Assembly: GCA_016710435.1 (NCBI GenBank) | Contig: JADJVV010000001.1 | Location: forward strand, 2,936,501-3,000,500 | Length of the DNA: 64,000 nt | Direction of reading: 5' to 3' | Source: Hyphomicrobiales bacterium | Lineage (GTDB): Bacteria; Pseudomonadota; Alphaproteobacteria; Rhizobiales; Aestuariivirgaceae | Part shown: positions 50,769-59,690 of the stretch, piece after piece | How the letters are laid out: each line of letters begins with the position of its first letter | Numbering within the stretch: position 1 is the stretch's first letter | Notes under the pieces: generated by a model | What the model saw: only the letters and a program-made list of their open reading frames with translations | Databases searched by the model: none | Told to the model about the DNA's origin: nothing | Program-made: the position numbers and the translations under genes

Positions 50769-51527
50769 ATGTCCGAAACTGCGATCCGCCCGCTGGTGGC
50801 CGGAAACTGGAAGATGAACGGAACGACCGCCGCCCTGCGCGAACCGCGCCTTCTGGGCGCGATGCTGAAAGGCGTAAAGCTCAAGTGCGACGTCCTCGTC
50901 TGTCCGCCCGCCACCATCCTCCGCCGCGCCAAGGCGGTGATGAAGGGCGGCAAGATCAAGGTCGGCGGACAGGATTGCCACGCCGCCGCCGCAGGCGCCC
51001 ACACCGGTGACATTTCGGCCGAGATGCTGAAGGACGCAGGCGCCGCCATGGTGATCGTCGGCCACTCCGAGCGCCGCACCAACCACAAGGAAACCGATGA
51101 GCAGGTGGCCGCCAAGGCCAAGGCCGCCCACCGTGCAGGCCTCGTCGCCATCGTCTGCATCGGCGAGACGCTGGACGAGCGCAAGGGCGGCAAGACGCTC
51201 GAGGTCTTGTCGCGGCAACTCAAGGGCTCCATTCCGGAAGGCGCCAACTCCACCAACACTGTCATTGCCTACGAACCCGTCTGGGCCATCGGCACGGGCC
51301 TCACGGCCTCCACGGCCGAGGTGGCGGAAGCCCATTCCCACATCCGTGCCGACATCGGCAAGATCATGGGAACGGAAGGGACCAAGACCCGCATTCTCTA
51401 CGGCGGCTCGGTCAAGCCTTCGAATGCCGCCGAACTCATGGGTGCAGCCAATGTCAACGGCGCCCTTGTCGGCGGAGCCTCGCTCAAGGCGTCGGACTTC
51501 ATCGGCATCATCAAGACGTATATGTGA
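50769..51527 (+). CDS. tpiA: Triosephosphate isomerase
   Basis: The 252-residue barrel enzyme interconverts glyceraldehyde-3-phosphate and dihydroxyacetone phosphate. It has LVAGNWKMNGT with the active-site Lys, VIVGHSERR with His, IAYEPVWAIGTG with Glu and ILYGGSVKPSNA for phosphate binding. ATG 50769 is chosen over 50754 as the conserved start. It is divergent from ppiD. Confidence 0.97.
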   Translation: MSETAIRPLVAGNWKMNGTTAALREPRLLGAMLKGVKLKCDVLVCPPATILRRAKAVMKGGKIKVGGQDCHAAAAGAHTGDISAEMLKDAGAAMVIVGHSERRTNHKETDEQVAAKAKAAHRAGLVAIVCIGETLDERKGGKTLEVLSRQLKGSIPEGANSTNTVIAYEPVWAIGTGLTASTAEVAEAHSHIRADIGKIMGTEGTKTRILYGGSVKPSNAAELMGAANVNGALVGGASLKASDFIGIIKTYM

Positions 51528-51539
51528 GGAACGCGGCGC

Positions 51540-52010
51540 ATGACCACCGACCTTCCCACGCTCACCAAGCGCAAGCTCCAGGCCGAGGTGATCGGTCCGA
51601 TCTTTGCCGAGATGGTGGCGGAGATCGGTGAGGAAAAGGCGTCGGAGATTCTTGACCGGGCCATCCGCAAGGCAGCCATCAACGAGGGCAGGGCCTTTGC
51701 CGCCCGTGCCCCCGGCGGCAAGCCATCCATGGCGGACTTCATCAAGCTCTTTGAACTCTGGACGACGGGCGGCTCGCTTGAAATCGACGTGCTCGCGGCC
51801 AGCGACACGCAGTTCGACTTCAACGTCACCCGCTGCCGCTACGCCGAGACCTACAGGGAGATGGGCCTGGAGAAGATCGGCCATCTCCTGTCCTGCAACC
51901 GCGACGGCAGCTTCTGCGAAGGCTATGACCCCAAACTGAAACTCGACCGCGCCCAGACGATCATGGGCGGCGCCAAGTGCTGCACCTTCCGCTACAGCGT
52001 GGAAAAGTGA
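51540..52010 (+). CDS. L-2-amino-thiazoline-4-carboxylate hydrolase family protein
   Basis: The 156-residue protein matches the ATC hydrolase family (PF14196): KLQAEVIGPIFAEM at the start, then FNVTRCRYAETYREMGLEKIGHLLSCNRDGSFCEGYDPKLKL and QTIMGGAKCCTFRY. In some bacteria the family opens the thiazoline ring on the way to cysteine. The real substrate here is not known. It lies between tpiA (12 bases) and secG (79 bases), both housekeeping genes. Confidence 0.85.
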   Translation: MTTDLPTLTKRKLQAEVIGPIFAEMVAEIGEEKASEILDRAIRKAAINEGRAFAARAPGGKPSMADFIKLFELWTTGGSLEIDVLAASDTQFDFNVTRCRYAETYREMGLEKIGHLLSCNRDGSFCEGYDPKLKLDRAQTIMGGAKCCTFRYSVEK

Positions 52011-52089
52011 GGCCCTTGCCGCCGGGTTGCCTCGCCCCCAATTAGGGGCTAAAGCCGCCGCCAACTTCACAACTTTCCGGATTTCGCCG

Positions 52090-52473
52090 ATGCAAACCGT
52101 TCTTCTCGTCATCCACCTCTTTGTCGCCCTCGCGCTCGTGGGCGTGATCTTGCTGCAGCGGTCGGAGGGGGGCGCCCTCGGCATCGGTGGCGGCAATGGC
52201 GGCGCGGGCAGCATCTTCTCCGCGCGCGGCGTGGGCAATGCGCTCACCCGGGCCACGGCCTTCCTGGCGATTGCATTCTTCTTCACCTCGATTGCGCTCA
52301 CGGTTCTGGCCACCCGCGGCGGCGTGGGCGGTGGATCGGCATTTGAAAAGGTCGCCCCCGCTGCCCAGCAGAACGGAAATGCTCCGGCCGCACCCGCCAC
52401 GGGCGGCGATGCTCCGGCGCTGCCCAACCTGGGCGGACAACCGCAGCAGCCGGCCGTTCCGACGGGACAGTAA
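52090..52473 (+). CDS. secG: Preprotein translocase subunit SecG
   Basis: The 127-residue protein has two membrane spans (QTVLLVIHLFVALALVGVILLQ and ATAFLAIAFFFTSIALTVLA) joined by a Gly-rich loop with GGGNGGAGSIFSARG, as in SecG of the SecYEG channel. The C-terminal tail is Pro/Gly/Gln-rich. The order tpiA-secG-pyrG is typical for alphaproteobacteria. ATG 52090 gives the usual short N-terminus. Confidence 0.96.
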   Translation: MQTVLLVIHLFVALALVGVILLQRSEGGALGIGGGNGGAGSIFSARGVGNALTRATAFLAIAFFFTSIALTVLATRGGVGGGSAFEKVAPAAQQNGNAPAAPATGGDAPALPNLGGQPQQPAVPTGQ

Positions 52474-52486
52474 AACGGCGCGCGGC

Positions 52487-52533
52487 GTGAAACACTTGCG
52501 TGTTTCACAGCCGTCCACATCCAAAGTGAAACA
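52487..52533. promoter_or_regulatory. GTGAAACA inverted and direct repeats before pyrG
   Basis: GTGAAACAC (52487-52495), loop TTGC, GTGTTTCAC (52500-52508) is a perfect 9-bp hairpin, and a third GTGAAACA lies at 52526-52533. No T run follows, so a Rho-independent terminator is unlikely. Position 52 bases before the pyrG start suggests an operator or leader element. Confidence 0.35.
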
Positions 52534-52584
52534 ACAGAATTCCGCGCTTCGAATCGGAAGGGCGGCGGGGTAGGATTGAGTCCC

Positions 52585-54213
52585 ATGGCGCGATATATTT
52601 TCATCACCGGCGGCGTGGTCTCATCCCTTGGAAAAGGTCTTGCTTCAGCGGCACTTGGCGCGCTGCTCCAGGCCCGTGGTTTCAAGGTCAGGCTGCGCAA
52701 ACTTGACCCCTATCTGAACGTCGATCCGGGCACCATGAGCCCGTATCAGCACGGCGAGGTCTTCGTCACCGACGATGGCGCCGAGACGGACCTCGATCTT
52801 GGCCACTACGAGCGTTTCACCGGGCGCCACGCCAACAAGGGCGACAACATCACCACCGGCAAGATCTACCAGGACATCATCACAAAGGAACGCCGCGGCG
52901 ATTATCTCGGCGGCACGGTGCAGGTGATTCCCCACGTGACCGATGCCATCAAGGATTTCGTCCGTGGCGAAAGCGAGGGCTTCGATTTCGTGCTGGTCGA
53001 AGTGGGCGGCACGGTGGGTGACATCGAAGGCTTGCCGTTCTTCGAAGCCATCCGCCAATTCGGCCAGGAAAGCCCGCGCGGCTCCTGCATCTATATCCAC
53101 CTCACACTGCTGCCATGGATTCCGACCGCCGGCGAACTCAAGACCAAGCCGACGCAGCATTCCGTGAAGGAGCTTCGCTCGATCGGTATCCAGCCGGATA
53201 TTCTGCTCTGCCGCGCCGACCGGGAAATCCCCGTCAATGAACGCCGCAAGATCGCGCTGTTCTGCAACGTGCGCCCTTCGGCCGTCATTCAGGCTCTCGA
53301 CGTGGGCAACATCTATGACGTGCCGCGCGCCTACCACGCCGAAGGTCTTGACCAGGAAGTGCTGGATGCCTTCGGCATCACAGATGCCGCCAAGCCCGAC
53401 CTGTCGCAGTGGACCGACATCATGGACCGCATCACCCATCCGGAAGGAGAGGTGACGATTGCCGTGGTTGGGAAGTACACAGGCCTGCTGGATGCCTACA
53501 AGTCGCTGAAGGAAGCGCTCGTCCACGGCGGCATCGCCAACCGTGTGAAGGTGAACCTGGAGTGGATCGAGAGCGAGGTCTTCGAAAAGGAAGACCCGGC
53601 TCCATATCTCGAAGACGTGGACGGCATTCTCGTGCCCGGCGGCTTTGGCGAGCGCGGCTCGGAGGGCAAGATCCACGCCGTCACCTGGGCCCGCACCCGC
53701 AAGATTCCCTATTTCGGCATCTGCTTCGGCATGCAGATGGCCTGCATCGAAGCCGCGCGAAACCTGTGCGGCATCAAGAATGCCAGCTCCACCGAATTTG
53801 GCGAGACGAAGGAACCCGTCGTCGGCACCATGACGGAGTGGATGAAGGGCAACGAGCTTGAAATCCGCAAGGCGGGCGGCGACCTTGGCGGTACCATGCG
53901 ACTCGGGGCCTTCGATGCCACGCTCTCCAAGGACAGCCACATCGCCGACATCTACGGCAGCAACCACATTTCGGAACGCCACCGCCACCGCTACGAGGTC
54001 AACACTGCCTATCGCAAGCGGCTGGAGGATGCAGGCCTGAGCTTCGCCGGCATGTCGCCCGATGGCCTGCTGCCTGAAACCGTCGAGTATCCGGACCACC
54101 CCTGGTTCATCGGCGTGCAGTATCATCCCGAACTCAAGTCCAAGCCGTTCGATCCGCACCCGCTGTTCAAGTCGTTCATCGCGGCAGCAGTGGTGCAAAG
54201 CCGACTGGTGTAG
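52585..54213 (+). CDS. pyrG: CTP synthase
   Basis: The 542-residue enzyme makes CTP from UTP with glutamine. It has the synthase domain ARYIFITGGVVSSLGKGLASAAL, LDPYLNVDPGTMSPYQHGEVFV, EVGGTVGDIEGLPFFEA and the glutamine amidotransferase domain VPGGFGERG, FGICFGMQMACIEAARN with catalytic Cys and GVQYHPEL with His-Glu. ATG 52585 is the conserved start. Confidence 0.98.
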   Translation: MARYIFITGGVVSSLGKGLASAALGALLQARGFKVRLRKLDPYLNVDPGTMSPYQHGEVFVTDDGAETDLDLGHYERFTGRHANKGDNITTGKIYQDIITKERRGDYLGGTVQVIPHVTDAIKDFVRGESEGFDFVLVEVGGTVGDIEGLPFFEAIRQFGQESPRGSCIYIHLTLLPWIPTAGELKTKPTQHSVKELRSIGIQPDILLCRADREIPVNERRKIALFCNVRPSAVIQALDVGNIYDVPRAYHAEGLDQEVLDAFGITDAAKPDLSQWTDIMDRITHPEGEVTIAVVGKYTGLLDAYKSLKEALVHGGIANRVKVNLEWIESEVFEKEDPAPYLEDVDGILVPGGFGERGSEGKIHAVTWARTRKIPYFGICFGMQMACIEAARNLCGIKNASSTEFGETKEPVVGTMTEWMKGNELEIRKAGGDLGGTMRLGAFDATLSKDSHIADIYGSNHISERHRHRYEVNTAYRKRLEDAGLSFAGMSPDGLLPETVEYPDHPWFIGVQYHPELKSKPFDPHPLFKSFIAAAVVQSRLV

Positions 54214-54218
54214 GGCAA

Positions 54219-56582
54219 ATGCGCAGCGCGCTGTCAGCTTTTCTGGCGGCCCTGCTGCTGGTGCTTGCAGCCGCACTGCCGGCGCGCGCTTTCGACGAGA
54301 CGGATGTTGCGCGGATTGATTCCAGCATCAAATCGTCGCGCGCCGCCCTGGCCAGCATCCTGGCCTCCACTGACCCGGACACGATTAGTGCGGATACGAT
54401 CTCGCAGAACCGGAACGCCCTCATCAAGCTGAAAGCGGATGCAGACGGCACGGCCAAGGTCCTCGACCTGCCGCAAGCCGATGTCGCAGCGCAAATCACG
54501 CAACTGGGACCGCTGCCGGAAGACCCCACCATCGAGCCGCCGGAAATCGCCCAGCAGCGCAAGCAACTGAACGACCGCGCGGCCATGCTTCTCGGCCTGC
54601 GCAAGCAGCTTGAACTGGTTTCCGTGGAGGCGGACCAGCAACTGTCGCGGCTCAGCGGCATCGAGCGCGACCAGTTCCTCAGCCGCGTCTTTGCCTATGA
54701 GGACTCGATCCTCGATCCGCGCATGTGGTGGAGCGCGCTGACCTCCGCCAAGACATTCGTCCTCCGCCTCGGCAACCTCATGGGCCAGTGGTGGAAGGTC
54801 GTCTCGCCGGAGGCGAACTTCAGCGTCGCTGCCGTCACGGGCCTCTTCATACTGGTCGCGGGTTTTGTCATCAGCCGCCTGCGCGGTCTCTTCCGGGGCA
54901 TGTTGTCCCCGTCGCTGTCGGAGCCCGGTGCCACCGATCCGCCAAGCCCGGTCCGCCGCCTCTGGCACGTGATCTTCTACTATCTGCAATGGGCCATCGG
55001 TACGATCCTGACGCTCATCATTTTGATTGTTGGTCTGGAGGCCGCCGGTTTCGTAACGTCGCAGTTCACCATGCTGTTCAACGGCGCGATGAACGTCATC
55101 ATGTCGGTGGTCCTGTACGGTGGCGCCGCCTATCTCGTCTGCCAGCCGACGCGGCCGCAGGCGCGGCTTGTTGCCATCGACAGCTTCGCCGCCCGCAATC
55201 TGGTTCTGATCATCGTCGTTGCCTCTTTTATCTACAGCTTCGGAACGGCAGTGACGGACATTGCGTCGTCGCTCTCCATCCCGGTCAATTTCGCCGTGGG
55301 CGTATCGGCTCTTTCAGCCCTGACGCTGGTGGTGCTGATTTCACTGGCCCTGGTCATCATCAGGCGCGAGGCGGGCAAGGACATCGCCCGCGGAGCTCCC
55401 GGCTATCTGCTGGTCTGGTTCGTGAAGTTCACGCCCATCATCTGGCTGTTGCTGGTGCTGGCCATTGCTGCGCTGGCCTTTGGCTACATCGCACTCGGTT
55501 TGTTCATCGCCGGCAACATCCTCGAAAGCGCCATGCTCGCCGTCATTCTCGGCGTGTTGCATGCCTTTGCCCACGCCGTGGCAGATGCGGCCGCCAGTGA
55601 AGGCACGCGCACGGGGCAACTGGTCCGGCGCACCTTGCGCCTCACGGAGGAGGGCCTGGGCCGCACCATTCTTCTCTACCGCACCGTCATTGATATCGGC
55701 ACGTCGGTCCTGGCGCTGTTCGGCCTTGCCGCCCTCTGGGCCGTCTCTCTGGTCGATTTCACCACCTTGTTGCGCCAGGCCGCGAGCGGGTTCCAGATCG
55801 GCAACATCACCATCAGTCCCAGTTCGCTTCTGGCGGCACTGCTGATCCTGCTCCTCGGCATCATCATCACGCGTTATATCACCTCATGGCTGCAGGGACG
55901 CGTGCTCTCGGCAACCAAGCTCGACAAGGGCGCCCAGGATTCAATCCGCACCTCGGCAGGCTATGCGGGATATGCTCTCGCGGCGGGCATGGCCCTGTCT
56001 GCGGCAGGCGTCAGCTTTTCCAGTGTGGCGCTGATCGCCGGTGCGCTTGGCCTTGGTGTCGGTCTCGGCTTGCAGCAGATCGTCACCAATTTCGTCTCGG
56101 GCCTCATCCTGCTGGCTGAGCGCCCGATCCGCATCGGCGACTGGGTGGTGACGACGGCGGGCGAGGGGATTGTGAAGCGCATCAACGTGCGCGCCACCGA
56201 AATCGAGACCTTCGACCGCAGCTCCATCGTCATTCCAAACTCGAACTTCATCATCAATCCGGTGCGCAACTGGACGCTCCGCGACACCATTGGTCATTTC
56301 ACCGTTCCCGTAGCCGTGAGTTATGACGGCAATCCCGACGAGGTGGCGAAGATGCTCCTGGAGATTGCCTCAAACCATCCCAAGCTGATGCGCCATCCGG
56401 GGCCGGACGTGAACCTCGTCAAGCTCACGCCGCAGGCCATGGAATTCGAACTCGGCGGGCAGGTGCGCAACGTCCTTGACGCCGCCGCCGTCTCCAGCGA
56501 TTTGCGCATGGAAATCGTGCGCCGTTTCGGCAAGAAACTGCTGCACATTCCGTCAGGCCAGGGGGCCAAGGCAGCAAAATGA
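54219..56582 (+). CDS. DUF3772 mechanosensitive ion channel (MscS family)
   Basis: The 787-residue protein has a signal peptide (RSALSAFLAALLLVLAAALPARA), a periplasmic DUF3772-type helical domain (about 25-180), about ten membrane spans and an MscS core: GALGLGVGLGLQQIVTNFVSGLILLAERPIRIGDWV (pore helix and beta domain) with IEVRATEIETFD-type continuation. It should open under membrane tension. It starts 5 bases after pyrG and overlaps the thioesterase gene by four bases. Confidence 0.92.
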   Translation: MRSALSAFLAALLLVLAAALPARAFDETDVARIDSSIKSSRAALASILASTDPDTISADTISQNRNALIKLKADADGTAKVLDLPQADVAAQITQLGPLPEDPTIEPPEIAQQRKQLNDRAAMLLGLRKQLELVSVEADQQLSRLSGIERDQFLSRVFAYEDSILDPRMWWSALTSAKTFVLRLGNLMGQWWKVVSPEANFSVAAVTGLFILVAGFVISRLRGLFRGMLSPSLSEPGATDPPSPVRRLWHVIFYYLQWAIGTILTLIILIVGLEAAGFVTSQFTMLFNGAMNVIMSVVLYGGAAYLVCQPTRPQARLVAIDSFAARNLVLIIVVASFIYSFGTAVTDIASSLSIPVNFAVGVSALSALTLVVLISLALVIIRREAGKDIARGAPGYLLVWFVKFTPIIWLLLVLAIAALAFGYIALGLFIAGNILESAMLAVILGVLHAFAHAVADAAASEGTRTGQLVRRTLRLTEEGLGRTILLYRTVIDIGTSVLALFGLAALWAVSLVDFTTLLRQAASGFQIGNITISPSSLLAALLILLLGIIITRYITSWLQGRVLSATKLDKGAQDSIRTSAGYAGYALAAGMALSAAGVSFSSVALIAGALGLGVGLGLQQIVTNFVSGLILLAERPIRIGDWVVTTAGEGIVKRINVRATEIETFDRSSIVIPNSNFIINPVRNWTLRDTIGHFTVPVAVSYDGNPDEVAKMLLEIASNHPKLMRHPGPDVNLVKLTPQAMEFELGGQVRNVLDAAAVSSDLRMEIVRRFGKKLLHIPSGQGAKAAK

Positions 56583-57034
56583 ACGATCAGGACATCTACG
56601 CCCGTTTTAATGAGTTGACGGGTATCGACTTTCTCCGTGAACTTATCGCCAGGGGTGACGCCTCGCCCATGGGCGAAACCATGAACCTCAAGGTGATCGA
56701 GGCGGGTGATGGCCTTGCGGTGGTGCAGGGCATTCCCGATGCGCGCTTCTACAACACCATGCGGCGCATGCACGGCGGTTTTGCAGCATCCCTCATCGAC
56801 ACGGGCCTCGGCTGCGCCGTCATGACCAAGCTCGGCAAGGGCGTGGGCTACGGCACGGTTGAGCTGAAGGTGAGTTTCGTCCGCAAGATCGACGTGGAAA
56901 CGGGACCGCTATTCTGCACCGGCACGGTTCTGCACGCCGGCCGCACCATGCTCACCGCCGAAGCCAAGGTTGCCGACACGGCGGGCGTGCTTTATGCGCA
57001 CGGCTCCGGCACGTTTCTGGTGTATCCCAAATGA
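56579..57034 (+). CDS. PaaI-family hotdog thioesterase
   Basis: The 151-residue protein has a hotdog fold with RMHGGFAASLIDTGLGCAV (HGG motif at the active site) and TVELKVSFVRKIDVETGPL. Such enzymes hydrolyse acyl- or aryl-CoA thioesters; the substrate is unknown. It overlaps both the channel gene upstream and kdsA downstream by four bases (ATGA), so all three form one operon. Confidence 0.9.
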   Translation: MNDQDIYARFNELTGIDFLRELIARGDASPMGETMNLKVIEAGDGLAVVQGIPDARFYNTMRRMHGGFAASLIDTGLGCAVMTKLGKGVGYGTVELKVSFVRKIDVETGPLFCTGTVLHAGRTMLTAEAKVADTAGVLYAHGSGTFLVYPK

Positions 57035-57858
57035 CAATGAATTCCGTCGTTACTGTTGGCAAAGTCCGTTTCGGCAATGCCTTGCCGCTCGCCCTCATCG
57101 CGGGGCCGTGCCAACTCGAAAGCCGCGAACACGCCTTCATGATGGCGGGCCGGCTGCTGGAAATCTGCAGCCGCATCGGCATCGGCCTCGTCTACAAGAC
57201 GTCCTTCGACAAGGCGAACCGGACCAGCCTGTCAGGCCGCCGCGGCATGGGGCTGGAGAAATCGCTGGAGATCTTCGCCGACCTGCGCCGCGAGTTGTCG
57301 CTGCCCTTGCTCACCGACGTACACACCGAGGAACAATGCACCATCGTTGCCCCCGTGGTCGACGTGCTGCAAATCCCGGCCTTCCTCTGCCGCCAGACCG
57401 ACCTGCTGGTTGCGGCGGCAAATACGGGCAAGGTGGTCAACGTCAAGAAGGGCCAGTTCCTGGCACCCTGGGACATGAAGAATGTGGCCGCCAAGATCAC
57501 TGGCAGCGGCAATCCCAACGTCATGCTCACCGAACGCGGCGCGAGCTTCGGCTACAACACGCTGGTCTCGGACATGCGTAGCCTGCCGATCCTCGCGGAA
57601 ACGGGTGCGCCCGTGATTTTTGACGCCACGCACTCGGTACAGCAACCGGGCGGGCAGGGAGCATCATCGGGCGGCGACCGCCGCATGGTGCCCGTTCTGG
57701 CCCGCGCCGCCGTGGCCGTGGGTGTGGCGGGCGTGTTCATCGAGACGCACCAGGACCCGGACAACGCGCCCTCCGACGGCCCCAACATGGTGCCGCTTGA
57801 TCAGCTGGAAGTGCTGCTCCGCAAGTTGATGGCGCTCGACGAAATCGCCAAGCACTGA
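57031..57858 (+). CDS. kdsA: 3-deoxy-8-phosphooctulonate synthase
   Basis: The 275-residue barrel enzyme joins arabinose-5-phosphate and PEP to make KDO-8-phosphate for lipopolysaccharide. It has ALIAGPCQLESREHAFMMA, YKTSFDKANRTSLSGRRGMGLE, LTDVHTEEQC, IPAFLCRQTDLLVAAANTGK and GAPVIFDATHSVQQPGGQG. It converges on the cation transporter gene with 3 bases between the stops. Confidence 0.97.
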   Translation: MTMNSVVTVGKVRFGNALPLALIAGPCQLESREHAFMMAGRLLEICSRIGIGLVYKTSFDKANRTSLSGRRGMGLEKSLEIFADLRRELSLPLLTDVHTEEQCTIVAPVVDVLQIPAFLCRQTDLLVAAANTGKVVNVKKGQFLAPWDMKNVAAKITGSGNPNVMLTERGASFGYNTLVSDMRSLPILAETGAPVIFDATHSVQQPGGQGASSGGDRRMVPVLARAAVAVGVAGVFIETHQDPDNAPSDGPNMVPLDQLEVLLRKLMALDEIAKH

Positions 57859-57861
57859 GCT

Positions 57862-59289
57862 TCAAAGCTTGTGGCGTTCGATGCCGACGGGCTCGGCATG
57901 GGCCACGACCCGCGCCACGTTCTTGATCGCCTCGCCGAGCTTGATCTCAATCCGGTCCACCACATCGTGCACGGCCTGCACGCTCGTCTCTGGTGCGAAG
58001 CGGCAGTGATAATGCACGAACAATCCCTCTTCCGTTTGCCGGATGCGGATGTTGTGCAGGTCACTCAAGCGCTTTTCCTTTTTTGCAAGCCGCGCCAGTT
58101 CCGCGCGGATTGTGGTGGAAAGGCGGGCTGAGGGTTCACGGCCGTGCAGAAGCGCCGGCGGGCTGGGTTCGATGTGGCTCTCCACCTCCACGTCGCCGCC
58201 GAGGCCATCACGGATCGCTGTTTCCAGTGCCGTTGCCTGCTCATGGGCGGTGAGGAGCGGCGTCTCGCCATCCACTTCCAGGTCAAAGCTCACGGCGAGC
58301 CGCCCGTCCGTCACCTGAACGGTGACGTGATGAATGGCAGAATCGTGCGCCCTCGCGATGTGCATGATCTTGTCGTGGGCCGACTCATCATCAATCTCCA
58401 CCGGATGTGTCGAGATGTTCACGTCCGCCGACGGATGGGCCCGGCGGATGGCACGCACCACCTCCTGCTTTATGTCGACGATGCGCGAGACATGGAGCGT
58501 GCGGGCCACATCGACCGTCAACTCCACGAACAGTGTCGGCCCTGCCGGACGGCAGCGGATGCGCGACACCGAGAGGACGCCATTCACGGCCGTGGCAATC
58601 TCGGTGAGGTTGACCGAAAGCCCCGCGGGGGCCGCATCGAGCAGGGTGGCGAGTGTCCGCTTGCCAAGGCCGAACGCGGCATGCGCCACGAACACGGCCA
58701 CAACGAGGGCCGCCGCCGGGTCTGCCCAGGCAAAGCCCGCCAGGCTCAGCAGCAGGCCGGTGAGTACCGCGCAGGAACTCCACAGGTCGGCGCGGAAATG
58801 CAGCGCATCGGCTGCGAGGGCTTCGCTCTGCGTTCTGTCGGCTGTCGCCTGAAGGGCTCGCGAACGGTTGAAATCAATGACGATGGAGGCGGCGACAACC
58901 GCCAGGACCCACCAGCTGATCTCGACTTCGCCGGTGCCACTCGTGAGCCGGTGCAGCGCCTCGTAGACAATCCAGCCCGTTACTCCGAACAGCATCCCCG
59001 TTTCGATGAGGGCCGCCACGCTCTCCATCTTGGCGTGGCCGAAGGGATGATCATCATCCGCCGGACGTTCCGCATAGCGAATCGCAAACAAGGTCACGCC
59101 CGTCGCGGCGAAGTCGAGCAGGCTGTGGAACGCCTCGGATAGAAGGCCGAGTGACCCAGAGAACAGGGCAGCAACAAACTTGGCCACCGTCAGCGTGAAA
59201 CTGGCCACCAGCGACCAGGTTGCAACCCGGGACTTCTCGCTCATTGCATCCGACCGGGAGACATTTCCGCCCGGGCCTTCACTATTCAT
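57862..59289 (-). CDS. Cation diffusion facilitator transporter with long C-terminal part
   Basis: The protein (475 residues from ATG 59289; GTG 59307 and ATG 59244 are alternatives) has six membrane spans with the two metal sites SEAFHSLLDFAATG and ALAADALHFRADLWSS. The C-terminal half (about residues 210-475) has two tandem ZT_dimer-like units, whereas usual CDF proteins have one and about 300 residues. Such carriers export Zn, Mn or Fe from the cytoplasm with proton exchange; the ion is not known here. It is divergent from the small gene at 59391. Confidence 0.88.
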   Translation of the reverse strand: MNSEGPGGNVSRSDAMSEKSRVATWSLVASFTLTVAKFVAALFSGSLGLLSEAFHSLLDFAATGVTLFAIRYAERPADDDHPFGHAKMESVAALIETGMLFGVTGWIVYEALHRLTSGTGEVEISWWVLAVVAASIVIDFNRSRALQATADRTQSEALAADALHFRADLWSSCAVLTGLLLSLAGFAWADPAAALVVAVFVAHAAFGLGKRTLATLLDAAPAGLSVNLTEIATAVNGVLSVSRIRCRPAGPTLFVELTVDVARTLHVSRIVDIKQEVVRAIRRAHPSADVNISTHPVEIDDESAHDKIMHIARAHDSAIHHVTVQVTDGRLAVSFDLEVDGETPLLTAHEQATALETAIRDGLGGDVEVESHIEPSPPALLHGREPSARLSTTIRAELARLAKKEKRLSDLHNIRIRQTEEGLFVHYHCRFAPETSVQAVHDVVDRIEIKLGEAIKNVARVVAHAEPVGIERHKL

Positions 59290-59390
59290 CAAAATAATCC
59301 CGTTCACTCGCCTGAATACAACTCAGGATATGTTTGAAATACATAAAACACGTATATGGTGAATCATGTTTTGTTCACGGAGCGCCCGGA

Positions 59391-59669
59391 ATGACCCACA
59401 CGATCGTCCACAATAGCCGCCCAACCGTCACCGCTTTCCAGTCCCTCGCACCCATACCCCATGATCCCCGCCAGACCGCCCAATATATCGCGGATATGGT
59501 GCTGGAGTTGCGCAACATGTCCAAATCAGAGGGATTCGGCACGCTGCAGGGGCTTCTTGAGCTGGCCTATTACGAAGCCTTTACGGTGGCACACAAGGTC
59601 GAAATGCCGCCGGGCGAACAGGAATACCTGGAGAGCCTGGCGCAGGATGTGAAACGGGAGACGAAATAG
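59391..59669 (+). CDS. Small conserved-looking protein of unknown function
   Basis: The 92-residue product has RPTVTAFQSLAPIPHDPRQTAQYIADMVLELRNMS and a helical acidic-basic end, with no signal peptide or membrane span. ATG 59391 has a CGGAGCGCCCGGA ribosome site. The 100 bases before it are AT-rich, marking a promoter area shared with the CDF gene. No family was recognised with certainty; similar short proteins occur in Hyphomicrobiales. Confidence 0.7.
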   Translation: MTHTIVHNSRPTVTAFQSLAPIPHDPRQTAQYIADMVLELRNMSKSEGFGTLQGLLELAYYEAFTVAHKVEMPPGEQEYLESLAQDVKRETK

Positions 59670-59690
59670 ACGAGGAATGAGCCCGGGCCC

